From: Chromatiaceae bacterium
GTDB taxonomy: Bacteria; Pseudomonadota; Gammaproteobacteria; Chromatiales; Chromatiaceae
Length of the DNA: 64,000 nucleotides
Direction: 5' to 3'
NCBI GenBank assembly: GCA_007693535.1
Contig: REDK01000078.1
Location: 1 to 64,000, forward strand
Positions 29,510-41,320 of this stretch are shown here, piece by piece. How positions within the stretch are numbered: position 1 is the stretch's first letter; each line of letters begins with the position of its first letter. The notes below the pieces were generated by a model that was not told the DNA's origin, did not search any database, and saw only the letters and a list, made by a program, of their open reading frames with translations. The position numbers were made by a program, and so were the translations under genes.

Positions 29510-29843
29510 ACGCACCAGGCCGCCAGGCTTCACGGATCGTCGGTCAGCATCGGCCCCCTCGCCGCATGCCAACCGCTGACCGGAACTGGCGGCTTTTCTG
29601 TTGTTCCCCATCGAACCGTCCGGGAACTGCCCGGCAAGTACTGGATGGCCATCAGGCCCCTCCCGCAAAGTCAGGCCAAGTGGCTGTTATCAGTGCCGCA
29701 TTCAGTACTGGCACCATCGGTGGTCTCTCGTCTTGGGCTCGGCGGATCTTGCTGCTCCCGGCGGGCGGCCCTGGGGAGGCGCGGTTTTTGCACACATCAT
29801 GTGATCCTTGGTATCGATCACCACTGACAACGCAGGTCTTCCC

Positions 29844-31766
29844 ATGCCCCAGATCACCCTCCCTGATGGCTCTCGCCGCGACTTCGATGCCCCGGTCCGA
29901 GTGCAGGACATCGCCGCTGCGATAGGCCCTGGCCTGGCCAGGGCAGCCCTGGCAGGGCGGGTGGATGGTCGACTGGTCGACCTCTCCTATCTGGTCGAGC
30001 AGGATGCCGAGGTCGCTATCGTGACCCGCAAGGACGAGGCCGCACTGGAGCTGCTCCGGCACGATGCCGCCCATGTGATGGCCCAGGCGGTGCAGGAACT
30101 CTACCCGGGCACCCAGGTCACGATCGGGCCGGCTATCGAGAACGGCTTTTATTACGATTTTGCCCGTACCGAGCCCTTCACTCCCGATGACCTGACGGCG
30201 ATAGAGTCACGCATGCACGAGATCGTCAAGCGCGATCTGCCTGTCGTCCGCGAGATCTGGGACCGTGACCATGCCCGCCAGACCTTCGCCGCCATCGGTG
30301 AGACCTACAAGGTCGAGATCATCGACGAGATCCCAACGGATGAACCGCTGTCGGTCTACCGTCAAGGCGACTGGTTCGATGTCTGCCGTGGACCACACTT
30401 GCCCAGCACCGGCCGCCTCGGCGATGGCTTCAAGCTGACCAGGGTGGCTGGCGCCTATTGGCGCGGCGATGCCCGCAACGCCATGCTGCAGCGTATCTAC
30501 GGCACGGCTTGGCGTGATCGTAAAGAACTGGCGGCCTGGCTGCACCAGCTAGAAGAGGCCGAAAAGCGTGATCACCGGCGCCTGGGCCGCAAGCTGGACC
30601 TGTTCCACTTCCAGGACGAGGCCCCCGGCATGGCCTTCTGGCACGAGAAAGGGCGCCGACTCTATCGCCAGATCGAGCAATACATGCGCAGCCGCTTGGA
30701 GCAGTACGGCTACCAGGAGGTGGAAACCCCGCAGGTGCTCGATCGCTCGCTGTGGGAACGTTCCGGCCACTGGGAAAAATTCGCCGCGGACATGTTTACG
30801 ACGCATCTGGACGATCGCGACTACGCAATCAAGCCGATGAACTGCCCCGGCCACATCCAGCTCTACAACCAGGGTCTGCGCAGCTATCGCGACTTGCCGC
30901 TGCGGCTGGCCGAGTTCGGCGTCGTACATCGTAACGAGCCCTCTGGTACCCTCCACGGGCTGATGCGGGCGCGCCGTTTCACTCAAGACGATGCCCACGT
31001 CTTCTGTACCGAAGAGCAATTGCAGGGCGAGGTCGCGACCCTGATCGAGATGGTCTTCGAGACTTACCGGGACTTCGGGTTCAACGACATCGAACTGGCA
31101 CTGTCGCTGCGCCCGCAACAACGCGTCGGCAGCGATGACCTCTGGGATAAGGGCGAGGCAGCCCTGGAGGAATCGCTGCGGGCCAAGGGCCTTGACTTCA
31201 GCATCAAGCCCGGCGAGGGGGCCTTCTACGGACCGAAGATCGAGTTCACGTTGCGTGATAGCATCGGGCGCACCTGGCAGTGCGGGACTATCCAGGTGGA
31301 TTTTTCAATGCCCGGACGTCTAGGCGCCCACTATATCGCCGAGGACAACAGCAAGCAGGTGCCGGTGATGATTCACCGGGCCATCCTCGGCTCGATGGAG
31401 CGCTTCATCGGCATCCTGATCGAACACTATGCTGGGGCACTGCCGGTCTGGCTGGCACCGGTGCAGGCGATGGCCATGAATATCACCGACCGCCAGGCCC
31501 CGTATGTCGAGCAGGTCACTAAGACATTGCGTGACAAAGGATTCCGTGTCCATGCAGACTTGAGGAACGAAAAGATCGGCTATAAAATCCGCGAGCATAC
31601 GCTGCAGAAAGTGCCGTATCTGTTGGTCATGGGCGACCGCGAGGTCGATAGCGGCACCCTCGCGCTGCGCGATCGTGACGGTCGTGACCTGGGCAGCCTC
31701 GGGATCGATGAGTTTGTCGACCGGTTACACGACCAGGTGTCCCGGCGCACGCCGTTGCTGGAGTGA
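29844..31766 (+). CDS. thrS: Threonyl-tRNA synthetase
   Basis: [17 protein letters not shown] domain, KPMNCPGH, full-length aaRS. Confidence 0.97.
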   Translation: MPQITLPDGSRRDFDAPVRVQDIAAAIGPGLARAALAGRVDGRLVDLSYLVEQDAEVAIVTRKDEAALELLRHDAAHVMAQAVQELYPGTQVTIGPAIENGFYYDFARTEPFTPDDLTAIESRMHEIVKRDLPVVREIWDRDHARQTFAAIGETYKVEIIDEIPTDEPLSVYRQGDWFDVCRGPHLPSTGRLGDGFKLTRVAGAYWRGDARNAMLQRIYGTAWRDRKELAAWLHQLEEAEKRDHRRLGRKLDLFHFQDEAPGMAFWHEKGRRLYRQIEQYMRSRLEQYGYQEVETPQVLDRSLWERSGHWEKFAADMFTTHLDDRDYAIKPMNCPGHIQLYNQGLRSYRDLPLRLAEFGVVHRNEPSGTLHGLMRARRFTQDDAHVFCTEEQLQGEVATLIEMVFETYRDFGFNDIELALSLRPQQRVGSDDLWDKGEAALEESLRAKGLDFSIKPGEGAFYGPKIEFTLRDSIGRTWQCGTIQVDFSMPGRLGAHYIAEDNSKQVPVMIHRAILGSMERFIGILIEHYAGALPVWLAPVQAMAMNITDRQAPYVEQVTKTLRDKGFRVHADLRNEKIGYKIREHTLQKVPYLLVMGDREVDSGTLALRDRDGRDLGSLGIDEFVDRLHDQVSRRTPLLE

Positions 31767-31823
31767 GCTAGCGTTGGAGTGATGTGCAGAGGCGGCGCAG
31801 CCGCAGGCCCGGCCAAGGCCTTA

Positions 31824-31990
31824 GGAGGTTGCTGGAAACCTTGATGCCAGATGACGCAGGGTTGACGTTCGCCTTCCGTCCACCCTCAAGGAGGGCTGGC
31901 GGGAGCATGGCAAGCTCGGTGAGCGCCAGTGCGGCGCCGAAGGCGGGCGTCAAGACCAGTCAGATGGTCTGCAAGTTAACAGAGGTCGAC
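31824..31990 (+). repeat. Dispersed ~155-bp repeat, copy A (between thrS and infC)
   Basis: ttgatgccagatgacgcagggttgacgttcgcc...gggctggcgggagcatggcaag...cgccagtgcggcgccgaaggcgggcgtcaagaccagtcagatggt. Confidence 0.8.
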
Positions 31991-32234
31991 TTAATCAGGT
32001 CCTCCTCGCCGCCCTGCCTCGCCGCTGATCGGCATGTTGGCCGCAGCAACCTGGCCAAGTCCGCCTGCCCAGGGCTTGCCTGATGAGCAGAGCGGTCACA
32101 ACGGCCGACAGCGTCCGTTGACGTCGCCTGTGAAGCCGCCTGCCCGGCTGCGAACCGAGTTCGATAGGAATCCTGGCCCAAGCGGGGCGTTGGCACGATC
32201 GCCAACCCAGACCGCCCAATGCCGGAGTTGACGG

Positions 32235-32261
32235 CGCGCGCAACCCGCGCGGCATTTTTTT
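32235..32261 (+). terminator. Terminator/attenuator-like hairpin upstream of infC
   Basis: cgcgcg-caacc-cgcgcg-gca-ttttttt. Confidence 0.6.
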
Positions 32262-32281
32262 GATCTTTGGAGGAGCCTGCT

Positions 32282-32800
32282 ATCGCTGCGCCAAAACGTA
32301 ACCGCGTCAATGACGAAATCACCGCCAGCACGGTCCGGTTGATCGGCGCGGATGGACAACAGGTCGGGGTCATCGATCTCGCCACGGCGATCGAGCGTGC
32401 CAATGCCGACGGCTTTGATGTGGTCGAGATCGACCCGAATGCCGATCCGCCGGTGTGTCGGCTCATGGACTTTGGTCGCTTTCTGTTCGACCAGAAGAAG
32501 AAGAAGGCCGAGCAGCGTAAGCGGCAGAAACAGGTCCAGGTCAAAGAGGTCAAGTTTCGTCCCGGAACCGATATCGGCGACTACCAGGTCAAGTTACGTA
32601 ACCTGCAGCGGTTTCTCGCCGATGGCGACAAGGCCAAGGTCACCATGCGGTTTCGTGGCCGAGAGCATGCCCATCGGGAATTGGGACTGGACCTGTTACG
32701 GCGGGTAGAAAAAGATCTCGCCGAAGTCAGTGTCGTGGAGCAGCAGCCGCAGATGGAAGGGCGGCAAATGGTGATGGTGCTCGGCCCGAAAAAACGCTGA
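32282..32800 (+). CDS. infC: Translation initiation factor IF-3 (probable AUC start)
   Basis: [28 protein letters not shown]...[18 protein letters not shown]; ggagga SD then ATC GCT GCG. Confidence 0.93.
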   Translation: MAAPKRNRVNDEITASTVRLIGADGQQVGVIDLATAIERANADGFDVVEIDPNADPPVCRLMDFGRFLFDQKKKKAEQRKRQKQVQVKEVKFRPGTDIGDYQVKLRNLQRFLADGDKAKVTMRFRGREHAHRELGLDLLRRVEKDLAEVSVVEQQPQMEGRQMVMVLGPKKR

Positions 32801-32906
32801 ATCTTCTGCCATCGCGCAAACCACTGAATCGCTGCCGATACGCAACACCCCGGGCCGGGCTTCCGGTAGGTGCTGCCTCCAACAATACTCCCAACGGAGA
32901 CGACAA

Positions 32907-33104
32907 ATGCCCAAGCTCAAGACCAACCGCGGTGCGGCGAAACGCTTCGCTACCACTGCCTCCGGACTGTTCAAGCGCAATGCCTCGCATCGCCGCCATA
33001 TCCTGACCAAGAAGGCGTCTAAGCGCAAACGCCAGTTGCGTAACCCGCACCTGCTGCATCGTGCTGACGAGCGCGCGGCGCGGCGCATGCTGCCCTATTG
33101 CTAA
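32907..33104 (+). CDS. rpmI: 50S ribosomal protein L35
   Basis: [14 protein letters not shown]...[19 protein letters not shown]. Confidence 0.97.
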   Translation: MPKLKTNRGAAKRFATTASGLFKRNASHRRHILTKKASKRKRQLRNPHLLHRADERAARRMLPYC

Positions 33105-33128
33105 CGCTACTCAGACCGGAGATCATCC

Positions 33129-33494
33129 ATGCCTAGAGTCAAACGCGGCGTTACCGCGCATGCCCGTCACAAAAAGGTTCTGAAGGAGGCGAAGGGCTAT
33201 TACGGCGCCCGCAGCAAGGTCTATCGTGTCGCCAAACAAGCCGTCATCAAGGCTGGCCAATACGCTTACCGAGATCGGCGCCAGCGCAAGCGTCAATTCC
33301 GCGCCCTGTGGATTACCCGCATCAATGCCGCCGCCCGTCTGCACGGCCTCTCCTATAGCCGGCTGATGGATGGGCTCAACAAGGCGGGGGTCGCAATCGA
33401 CCGCAAGATGCTGGCCAACCTCGCCTTTAACGACGAACCGGCATTCGCGGTGCTGGCCAAGCAGGCCAAGAACGCCTTGGCCGCGACAGCCTGA
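33129..33494 (+). CDS. rplT: 50S ribosomal protein L20
   Basis: [51 protein letters not shown]. Confidence 0.97.
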   Translation: MPRVKRGVTAHARHKKVLKEAKGYYGARSKVYRVAKQAVIKAGQYAYRDRRQRKRQFRALWITRINAAARLHGLSYSRLMDGLNKAGVAIDRKMLANLAFNDEPAFAVLAKQAKNALAATA

Positions 33495-33594
33495 GCAGCT
33501 GGCAGCAAAGGCGGAACAGACGCCCAGGTCCACGCGGCCTGGGTTGTTTGGGCTGGGCCCGATGCTGATCGTTCAGCGCGGCCAGAAGTCCTAA

Positions 33595-34854
<1,260 letters not shown>

Positions 34855-35020
34855 CCAGATCCGCCCGCCATGTATGCACAAGCCCGCCACGCGCCGACCC
34901 TGGCCCTGACCGCCACGCGCCCGGCTCCCTGCCCGCCCGGCCAGTCCAACATCGGTGACGGTCCAGCGCCCGCCAACGACCAGGCGACCCGATCCAGCGC
35001 CACCGACAAGGGAGACCGTC

Positions 35021-37423
35021 ATGCGCTTCAGTGAGGCCTGGTTGCGGGAATGGGTGGATCCCCCGGTCAATACCCCGACCCTGGTGGAACAACTCACCAT
35101 GGCGGGCCTGGAGGTGGATGCGCTCGTACCGGTGGCGCCACCCTTCAGCGGCGTAGTGGTCGGTGCAGTCATGTCGGTCACGGCGCATCCCGATGCAGCC
35201 AAGTTGCACCTGTGCCAGGTCGATGCCGGTACGGGAGAGCAGCTGCAGATCGTCTGCGGGGCACCGAATGTCGTTGCCGGGATGCGGGTACCCGTGGCGT
35301 TGATCGGGGCGCGGCTACCGGGCGACCTGCGTATCAAAAGGGCCAAACTGCGCGGAGTGGAATCCCGCGGCATGATCTGCTCGGCAGCCGAGCTGGGCCT
35401 GGCCGAGACCTCGGACGGCATTCTCGGTCTCCCTGCCGACGCGCAGATCGGCCGCGACCTGCGCGACTGGCTCGCGCTCGACGATCAGGCGATCGAGGTG
35501 GACTTGACCCCGGACCGGGGAGATTGCCTGAGCGTTGCCGGGATCGCCCGGGAGGTCGGGGTACTGAACCAACTGCCGGTGAGTGGACCGGACCTATCGC
35601 CGGTCGCACCGGTCAACAACGACCGCCAGCCGGTGGAACTGCTTGCCGGGGCGGCCTGCCCGCGCTATCTGTGCCGCATCGTGCGCGGCGTGGATGCAAC
35701 CGCACCGACACCATTGTGGATGCGCGAGCGACTGCGCCGCAGCGGCGTGCGCCCGCTCTCGGCTGTCGTCGATGTCACCAACTACGTGCTGCTGGAACTT
35801 GGCCAACCGCTGCATGCATTCGATCTGGACCGCCTGGCAGGGTCGATCCAGGTGCGCATGGCCGTCGCCGGTGAGCAACTGACCCTGTTGAACGGCGACA
35901 CCCCGACCCTGCGCGAAGATACGTTGATCATCGCCGATACCGCACGGCCGCTGGCCATGGCCGGCATCATGGGGGGTGCCGACAGCGCCGTTTCCGCAGA
36001 TACCCGCGACATCCTGCTGGAAAGCGCCTTCTTCAACCCAACCGCGATCAGTGGACGCGCCCGGGGCTATGGGTTGCACACCGATTCGTCCCATCGCTTT
36101 GAGCGCGGCGTCGATCCGAACCTGCAAGCCCGCGCGCTGGAACGGGCAACTCGGTTGCTGTTAGAGATCTGCGGCGGCGCCCCAGGCCCAGTGGTATCCG
36201 CCCTCGCCGCCGAGCAACTACCGGCGCTGCGCCGCCTGCATCTGCGTCGCGCACGCATCGCCGCAGTGCTCGGTCTGGACCTGGACGGCGATCAGGTCAG
36301 CAGCATCCTGACGCGGCTGGGCCTGACCTTGACAGCAACCGCCGCGGGCTGGGAGGCGACCGTTCCGAGCCATCGCTTCGATCTGCAGCGCGAGGTCGAT
36401 CTGATCGCCGAACTGGGACGGGTGCATGGCTATGACCAGATTCCCATCACGCATGCCAGCTCTGCGGCCGTCCCGCGTGCCAACCCAGAAATGGCCTTCG
36501 ACCTGGAGCGCGCGCGGCTGGCCCTGGTGGCCCGCGGCTATCACGAGGCGATCACCTACAGCTTCGTGAGCCCCGAATTCCAGGCCCTGATCGACCCCGC
36601 GGCGTCTGCCCTGGCGCTCGCCAACCCGTTGTCGGCCGACTTGGGGATGATGCGTACCAGCCTGTGGCCCGGTCTGATCCAGGCGGCCCGCCATAACCTT
36701 GCCCGGCAACAGACGCGGGTGCGTCTGTTCGAGAGCGGACTGCGCTTTCGTCAACAACCGGACGGACTGGCGCAGGAACCAATGCTGGCTGGCATTGTGG
36801 TTGGCCCGGTGCTGCCGGAACAGTGGGGCACAGATGCCCGTCCCGCCGACTTCTTCGACCTTAAGGCCGACCTGGAGGCAGTGGTCAGGCAGGCTGGCGG
36901 TGGCCGCGCCCTGAGCCTGGTGCGCCCAACCACAGATACCGTTACGGCGGTGGGCCATCCGGCGCTGCATCCAGGCCAAAGTGCCGGCATCGAATGCGAC
37001 GGGGTCCGGCTGGGCTGGATCGGCAGCCTGCATCCGGCCCTCACCGCCCGGCTGGAACTCCCGCCCGGGGTGCAGCTATTCGAGTTGGCGACCGCGGGTC
37101 TGAGCGACGGAGCGCGGCCGGCCTTCATGCCGCTGTCGCGTTTCCCGTCCGTGCGTCGCGATCTGGCCATTGTCGTGGATGCCAGGCTGAGTTTCGCCGC
37201 GGTGCGCGCCAGCGTCGAGGCAGCGGCTGGCGAGCTGCTCCGGGAACTGGTGTTGTTTGATGTCTATCAGGGCGAGCACATCGAGGCCGGGCACCGCAGC
37301 ATGGCCCTGGGATTGATTTTACAGGACACATCTCAGACACTTACCGACGATGTCGTAGAACAGGTCAGGGTTCGGGTTGTCGCCCGCCTGGCAGCCGACC
37401 ATGGTGCTCGCCTGCGCGCATGA
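35021..37423 (+). CDS. pheT: Phenylalanyl-tRNA synthetase beta subunit
   Basis: MRFSEAWLREWVDPPVNT...full-length PheT. Confidence 0.97.
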   Translation: MRFSEAWLREWVDPPVNTPTLVEQLTMAGLEVDALVPVAPPFSGVVVGAVMSVTAHPDAAKLHLCQVDAGTGEQLQIVCGAPNVVAGMRVPVALIGARLPGDLRIKRAKLRGVESRGMICSAAELGLAETSDGILGLPADAQIGRDLRDWLALDDQAIEVDLTPDRGDCLSVAGIAREVGVLNQLPVSGPDLSPVAPVNNDRQPVELLAGAACPRYLCRIVRGVDATAPTPLWMRERLRRSGVRPLSAVVDVTNYVLLELGQPLHAFDLDRLAGSIQVRMAVAGEQLTLLNGDTPTLREDTLIIADTARPLAMAGIMGGADSAVSADTRDILLESAFFNPTAISGRARGYGLHTDSSHRFERGVDPNLQARALERATRLLLEICGGAPGPVVSALAAEQLPALRRLHLRRARIAAVLGLDLDGDQVSSILTRLGLTLTATAAGWEATVPSHRFDLQREVDLIAELGRVHGYDQIPITHASSAAVPRANPEMAFDLERARLALVARGYHEAITYSFVSPEFQALIDPAASALALANPLSADLGMMRTSLWPGLIQAARHNLARQQTRVRLFESGLRFRQQPDGLAQEPMLAGIVVGPVLPEQWGTDARPADFFDLKADLEAVVRQAGGGRALSLVRPTTDTVTAVGHPALHPGQSAGIECDGVRLGWIGSLHPALTARLELPPGVQLFELATAGLSDGARPAFMPLSRFPSVRRDLAIVVDARLSFAAVRASVEAAAGELLRELVLFDVYQGEHIEAGHRSMALGLILQDTSQTLTDDVVEQVRVRVVARLAADHGARLRA

Positions 37424-37553
37424 TCGCTCAGCGGCCGACCTGCAACACGTCGCTCCAGGCCCACCAACGGCGCTATGGTAACCCACTGCAAGACCAGTGG
37501 CGGCTAGCAAACAACAACCCACGCGACGGGCACGGCGCGGAGACTACGACGAC

Positions 37554-37853
37554 ATGGCATTGACCAAGGCAGATATGGCCGAGCACCTGTTCGAGGTTCT
37601 CGGACTCAACAAGCGCGAGGCCAAGGACGTCGTAGAAGGCTTCTTCGAGGAGATCCGCACCGCGCTGGAACGGGGCGAACAGGTGAAGCTGTCCGGTTTC
37701 GGCAATTTTGATCTCAGAGAGAAAAAACAGCGGCCGGGAAGAAACCCCAAGACCGGCGAGGAGATCCCGATCACGGCCCGCCGCGTAGTGACCTTTCGGC
37801 CTGGTCAAAAGCTAAAATCACGGGTCGAAGCCTATGCCGGACGAGAGCAATAG
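37554..37853 (+). CDS. ihfA: Integration host factor subunit alpha
   Basis: [35 protein letters not shown]...[12 protein letters not shown]. Confidence 0.96.
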   Translation: MALTKADMAEHLFEVLGLNKREAKDVVEGFFEEIRTALERGEQVKLSGFGNFDLREKKQRPGRNPKTGEEIPITARRVVTFRPGQKLKSRVEAYAGREQ

Positions 37854-38202
37854 CGGCAAGGAGTTGCCGCCCATCCCGGGCAAACGCTACTTCACCATCG
37901 GCGAGGTCAGCGAGCTGTGCGACGTGAAGCCGCATGTCCTGCGCTATTGGGAACAAGAATTTGCCCAGCTCCGACCCGTGAAGCGGCGCGGCAATCGCCG
38001 TTACTATCAGCACCATGACGTGCTGATGGTGCGCCAGATCCGCAACCTGCTCTATGAGCAGGGTTTCACCATCAGCGGTGCCCGGCAACAGCTCTCCGGG
38101 GAACAGGCCAAGCAGGATAGTTCCCAGAGTCATCAGATCATCCGCCAGTTGCGGCTTGAACTTGAGGATATCTTGCAGGATCTGCGCCGTCGGACCCATT
38201 GA
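37834..38202 (+). CDS. MerR family transcriptional regulator
   Basis: [41 protein letters not shown]; overlaps ihfA 3' end. Confidence 0.93.
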   Translation: MPDESNSGKELPPIPGKRYFTIGEVSELCDVKPHVLRYWEQEFAQLRPVKRRGNRRYYQHHDVLMVRQIRNLLYEQGFTISGARQQLSGEQAKQDSSQSHQIIRQLRLELEDILQDLRRRTH

Positions 38203-38237
38203 CAGCAGGCCGCCCATCACGTAATCTGCACGGCTTT

Positions 38238-38314
38238 CCGGGCGTAGCGCAGTCTGGTAGCGCACCACAATGGGGTTGTGGGGGTCGCAGGTTCAAATCC
38301 TGCCGCCCGGACCA
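38238..38314 (+). tRNA. tRNA-Pro (GGG)
   Basis: CCGGGCG TA GCGC AGTCTGGTA GCGC A CCACA ATGGGGT TGTGG...CGCCCGG ACCA. Confidence 0.95.
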
Positions 38315-38649
38315 TCTTCGGCAGGCAAACGTTCGCCGGCGCCGGTCGCATGACCATGCTGGCTGGCATTTCATCGGCGACTTGACGATGGCAGCCGCCA
38401 TGATGGGCCACTCCGATCATTTGGCCCGGCCTCGTCGCCTCGTCGCCTCGACCATCCACGGTTCGGCAAACCCTCCGGATTATCGCTACAGTCACCCGAC
38501 GGGATCGTCGCCATTCATCGGCATCTCCCTGACGAAGATTTCTGAGCTTTCCGGAGCCGGTTGCCACCCCGAGCCAGTCTCCCTTGAGCCAGTCTCCCAG
38601 GCAGTCCTCAGACCAGTCTTCAGCCCGGCCCAGCAGTGAATCGATCGCC

Positions 38650-38850
38650 ATGAAAGACAAGATCCACCCCGCCTACCATGAGATCAAGGTGGTGTGCAGT
38701 TGCGGCAACGAGTTTATGACCCGCTCGACCCTACACAAGGAATTGCACATCGAGGTCTGCTCCGCCTGCCATCCCTTCTATACCGGCAAACAAAAGATTG
38801 TCGATACCGCGGGTCGGGTCGATAAGTTCCGCCGCAAGTACGGCCGCTAG
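38650..38850 (+). CDS. rpmE: 50S ribosomal protein L31 (zinc-binding type)
   Basis: [22 protein letters not shown]...[12 protein letters not shown]. Confidence 0.96.
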   Translation: MKDKIHPAYHEIKVVCSCGNEFMTRSTLHKELHIEVCSACHPFYTGKQKIVDTAGRVDKFRRKYGR

Positions 38851-39063
38851 GGAAACGCCGAGGAATTCAGGTTGACCTACGAAGTTGGGTTTCGTGCTGA
38901 TTTGGGCCAGGACGGCTCATAATTGGCATCTCTCAAGGCATCTTCCCAGTACAAGTTCACAGTACAAGCCGGTCAATCTGCTGTAATTTGCTGTTGTGAT
39001 TGACTAGGTAGGTCGGTATCGGTCGCAACACCGAGCAACCTCTGGCGACCCGTGGCAGCACTG

Positions 39064-39858
39064 CTACCAACCCTCCCGCATCGGCTCCCGATAGAGGATT
39101 GCCTTCAACCCGGTGCGTTCGAATGGGCGCCAGGCCCCCTCCGGCTGGGCCAGCCGATCGGCGATCACGTAGAGCACCAGCGGGTTGACCACCAGGCCCA
39201 AATGGCTCGATTCAACCTCGATGTTCTCGGTCTGCGGCCCTTCCGACTCCAGACTCGCCCTCCAGGGGACCACGCCGTCGGTGCGGCTGTAGATCGAGGT
39301 GGTTGGCACCGGCGGCGGTGCCAACAGCGACCCCTCCAGGAGACCCTCGGCACCATCCAGCTCCATCGGATCGCCGGTCAGCATCTCGTACAGACGCCAA
39401 GTCTCGGCTGGAGATGGCTCCAGATGGAGTGGTGTCCCCAGTCCGATCAGGCAGCGCACCGCCTCCGGTACCTCCTTGGCCAGCTGCCTGGCGAACAGCC
39501 CACCCAGGCTCCATCCAATTAGACTGACCTGCTTGCCATGGATGCGCTGCAGCGACTCCAGCCGCTGCCGGCATGCAGCCATGACCCCGGCCCGCGGTCC
39601 CAGATTCAACCCCTGTCCCCATGGGCTGGCGGCATAGCCCAGCCGATTCAGGAAGGTACGCAAGGGTTGCGTTGACAGATCGCTGCCCAGCATGCGCGGC
39701 AATACCAACACCGGATGGCCATCGCCAGCGGGCGCCTGAGACAGCAGAGGCACACTCGCCAACAGGGCGCCAAACTCCCAGCCTGCGCGGGCTTCGAGGG
39801 CGAGCCGCAGCGGCGCAGTCAACTGCTCGTGCAGGCGGTCTTCCGAGGATTGGGACAT
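39064..39858 (-). CDS. Alpha/beta hydrolase
   Basis: LIGWSLGGLFARQLAKE nucleophile elbow; SSHLGLVVNP. Confidence 0.8.
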   Translation of the reverse strand: MSQSSEDRLHEQLTAPLRLALEARAGWEFGALLASVPLLSQAPAGDGHPVLVLPRMLGSDLSTQPLRTFLNRLGYAASPWGQGLNLGPRAGVMAACRQRLESLQRIHGKQVSLIGWSLGGLFARQLAKEVPEAVRCLIGLGTPLHLEPSPAETWRLYEMLTGDPMELDGAEGLLEGSLLAPPPVPTTSIYSRTDGVVPWRASLESEGPQTENIEVESSHLGLVVNPLVLYVIADRLAQPEGAWRPFERTGLKAILYREPMREGW

Positions 39859-40008
39859 AGTGCTGATTCTCGTTGCTGGCACTGGTAATACCTTGCGCTG
39901 GTGACGCGCTCGCACGCCGGTGGCGTACCTGATTGGCCGCCGCGCAGTCTCGGCGCCCAGAACATGAAGCCAGGTCCTGTCGAGCGGCGCAGAGAGCCGG
40001 TCCGGCAG

Positions 40009-41190
40009 CTACTCGCTGCCGTCCAGGATGCGCCGCTTACCGTCCAGGATAAAGCTAATCGCCCGTTCCAGATCGTGCAAGGCGACCACCCGCTCGGCAC
40101 CGCTGCGCATAGAGGCGTAAGAGGCCGCCAGCAGGACCGCGTTCTGGATATCCCCCCCGGCAGCACCCTCAGAGAAGCGGGCCAACTCGGTCAGGTCCAC
40201 ATCTGCGGCCAGTGGCAACTGGGGGGGGAGATGGCATTGCCAGATGGCCTGGCGCTGCTCGGCGGCAGGCAGGCGGAAGGCAACATGGGCCAGCATGCGG
40301 CGCAGAAACGCGCTGTCATAGTTCTTCACCAGGTTGGAGGCGAAGATTACCACCCCGTCGAAGTTGTCCAGTTCGATCAGGGTGGTGCTACGGGCGACGT
40401 TAATGCTGTTGTCAGCCGATTGGCTGATGCTGGTCAGCCGCTTGCCGAGGATGGAATCAGCCTCGTCGAAGAACAGCAGGGCGCCGCTGGTGGCGGCACT
40501 GGCAAACGCCGCCTTGATGTTCTTGGGCGTTTCGCCGACGTATTTCGATTCCAGCTCCGCATAGCTGATGGTCAAGATCTCGCGGCCGAGCAGATCGGCG
40601 ATGGCGTCGGCGGCCAGGGTCTTGCCGGTACCGGGCGGCCCATAGAAGTTCAGCGCCACACGTCGCCCGGTGCGGGCCACCGCGGCCAGGTTCCAGACGT
40701 CGAACAGCAGGTCCTGGGCCAGCAGCACATTGACCGCTTCGCGGATACGCCCCAGGGTATCCACATCCAGCACCAGTTGGTCAAGACTGTGGCGCGGCTT
40801 GCGCGGCCGGAAACTGCCGATCGACTCCCCCGCTTCGCTGGACTCGGCCACCGGCTGCCCGCCAGCACTGTAGATCACACCACCGGCCGGCCCTGGCGGC
40901 TCCGCTCGACGGGGATTGAAATCCACCTGGACCAGCGGGCGCTGCAACTCCCCGGGAAAATCGCTGGACTCGATCAGCCGCTCCAGTTTGCGTAAAAAGG
41001 CATTGGACGCGGCCGCTTCCGCCTCTACCGAGGTATCGCGCCCCTGAGCCAGACAGGCCGGGCAATAGCGGATCGGCGCCCCCCGCACCTCGATCAAGGG
41101 ACTACCGGTATTGGACTTGGTCCCATGATGAGACAGCACCAGCGGGGTGCCATGGTACGGGCAGATCGGGGGCCGTTTCAGCAGTGACAT
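40009..41190 (-). CDS. AAA+ ATPase with N-terminal Cys/His motifs
   Basis: YGPPGTGKT Walker A; LLFFDEADSILGKR Walker B; N-terminal CPYHG...CPAC. Confidence 0.85.
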   Translation of the reverse strand: MSLLKRPPICPYHGTPLVLSHHGTKSNTGSPLIEVRGAPIRYCPACLAQGRDTSVEAEAAASNAFLRKLERLIESSDFPGELQRPLVQVDFNPRRAEPPGPAGGVIYSAGGQPVAESSEAGESIGSFRPRKPRHSLDQLVLDVDTLGRIREAVNVLLAQDLLFDVWNLAAVARTGRRVALNFYGPPGTGKTLAADAIADLLGREILTISYAELESKYVGETPKNIKAAFASAATSGALLFFDEADSILGKRLTSISQSADNSINVARSTTLIELDNFDGVVIFASNLVKNYDSAFLRRMLAHVAFRLPAAEQRQAIWQCHLPPQLPLAADVDLTELARFSEGAAGGDIQNAVLLAASYASMRSGAERVVALHDLERAISFILDGKRRILDGSE

Positions 41191-41320
41191 CGGATGCCTG
41201 ATCGAACCATGCAGGGATCGCGGCAACTGGCGCACCGGCCTGTCGTCCGCCCGGGGGAAACGGGGGAAAACCAGCCGGCAACCAGGGCTAACGCCTAATC
41301 AACCGGAGTATCTCTCACCA

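Noticed and set aside
33522-33550. Hairpin between rplT and pheS (cccagg...cctggg ttgttt)
   Set aside because: Short stem and broken T run; pheM-like attenuation not supported by a visible leader peptide.
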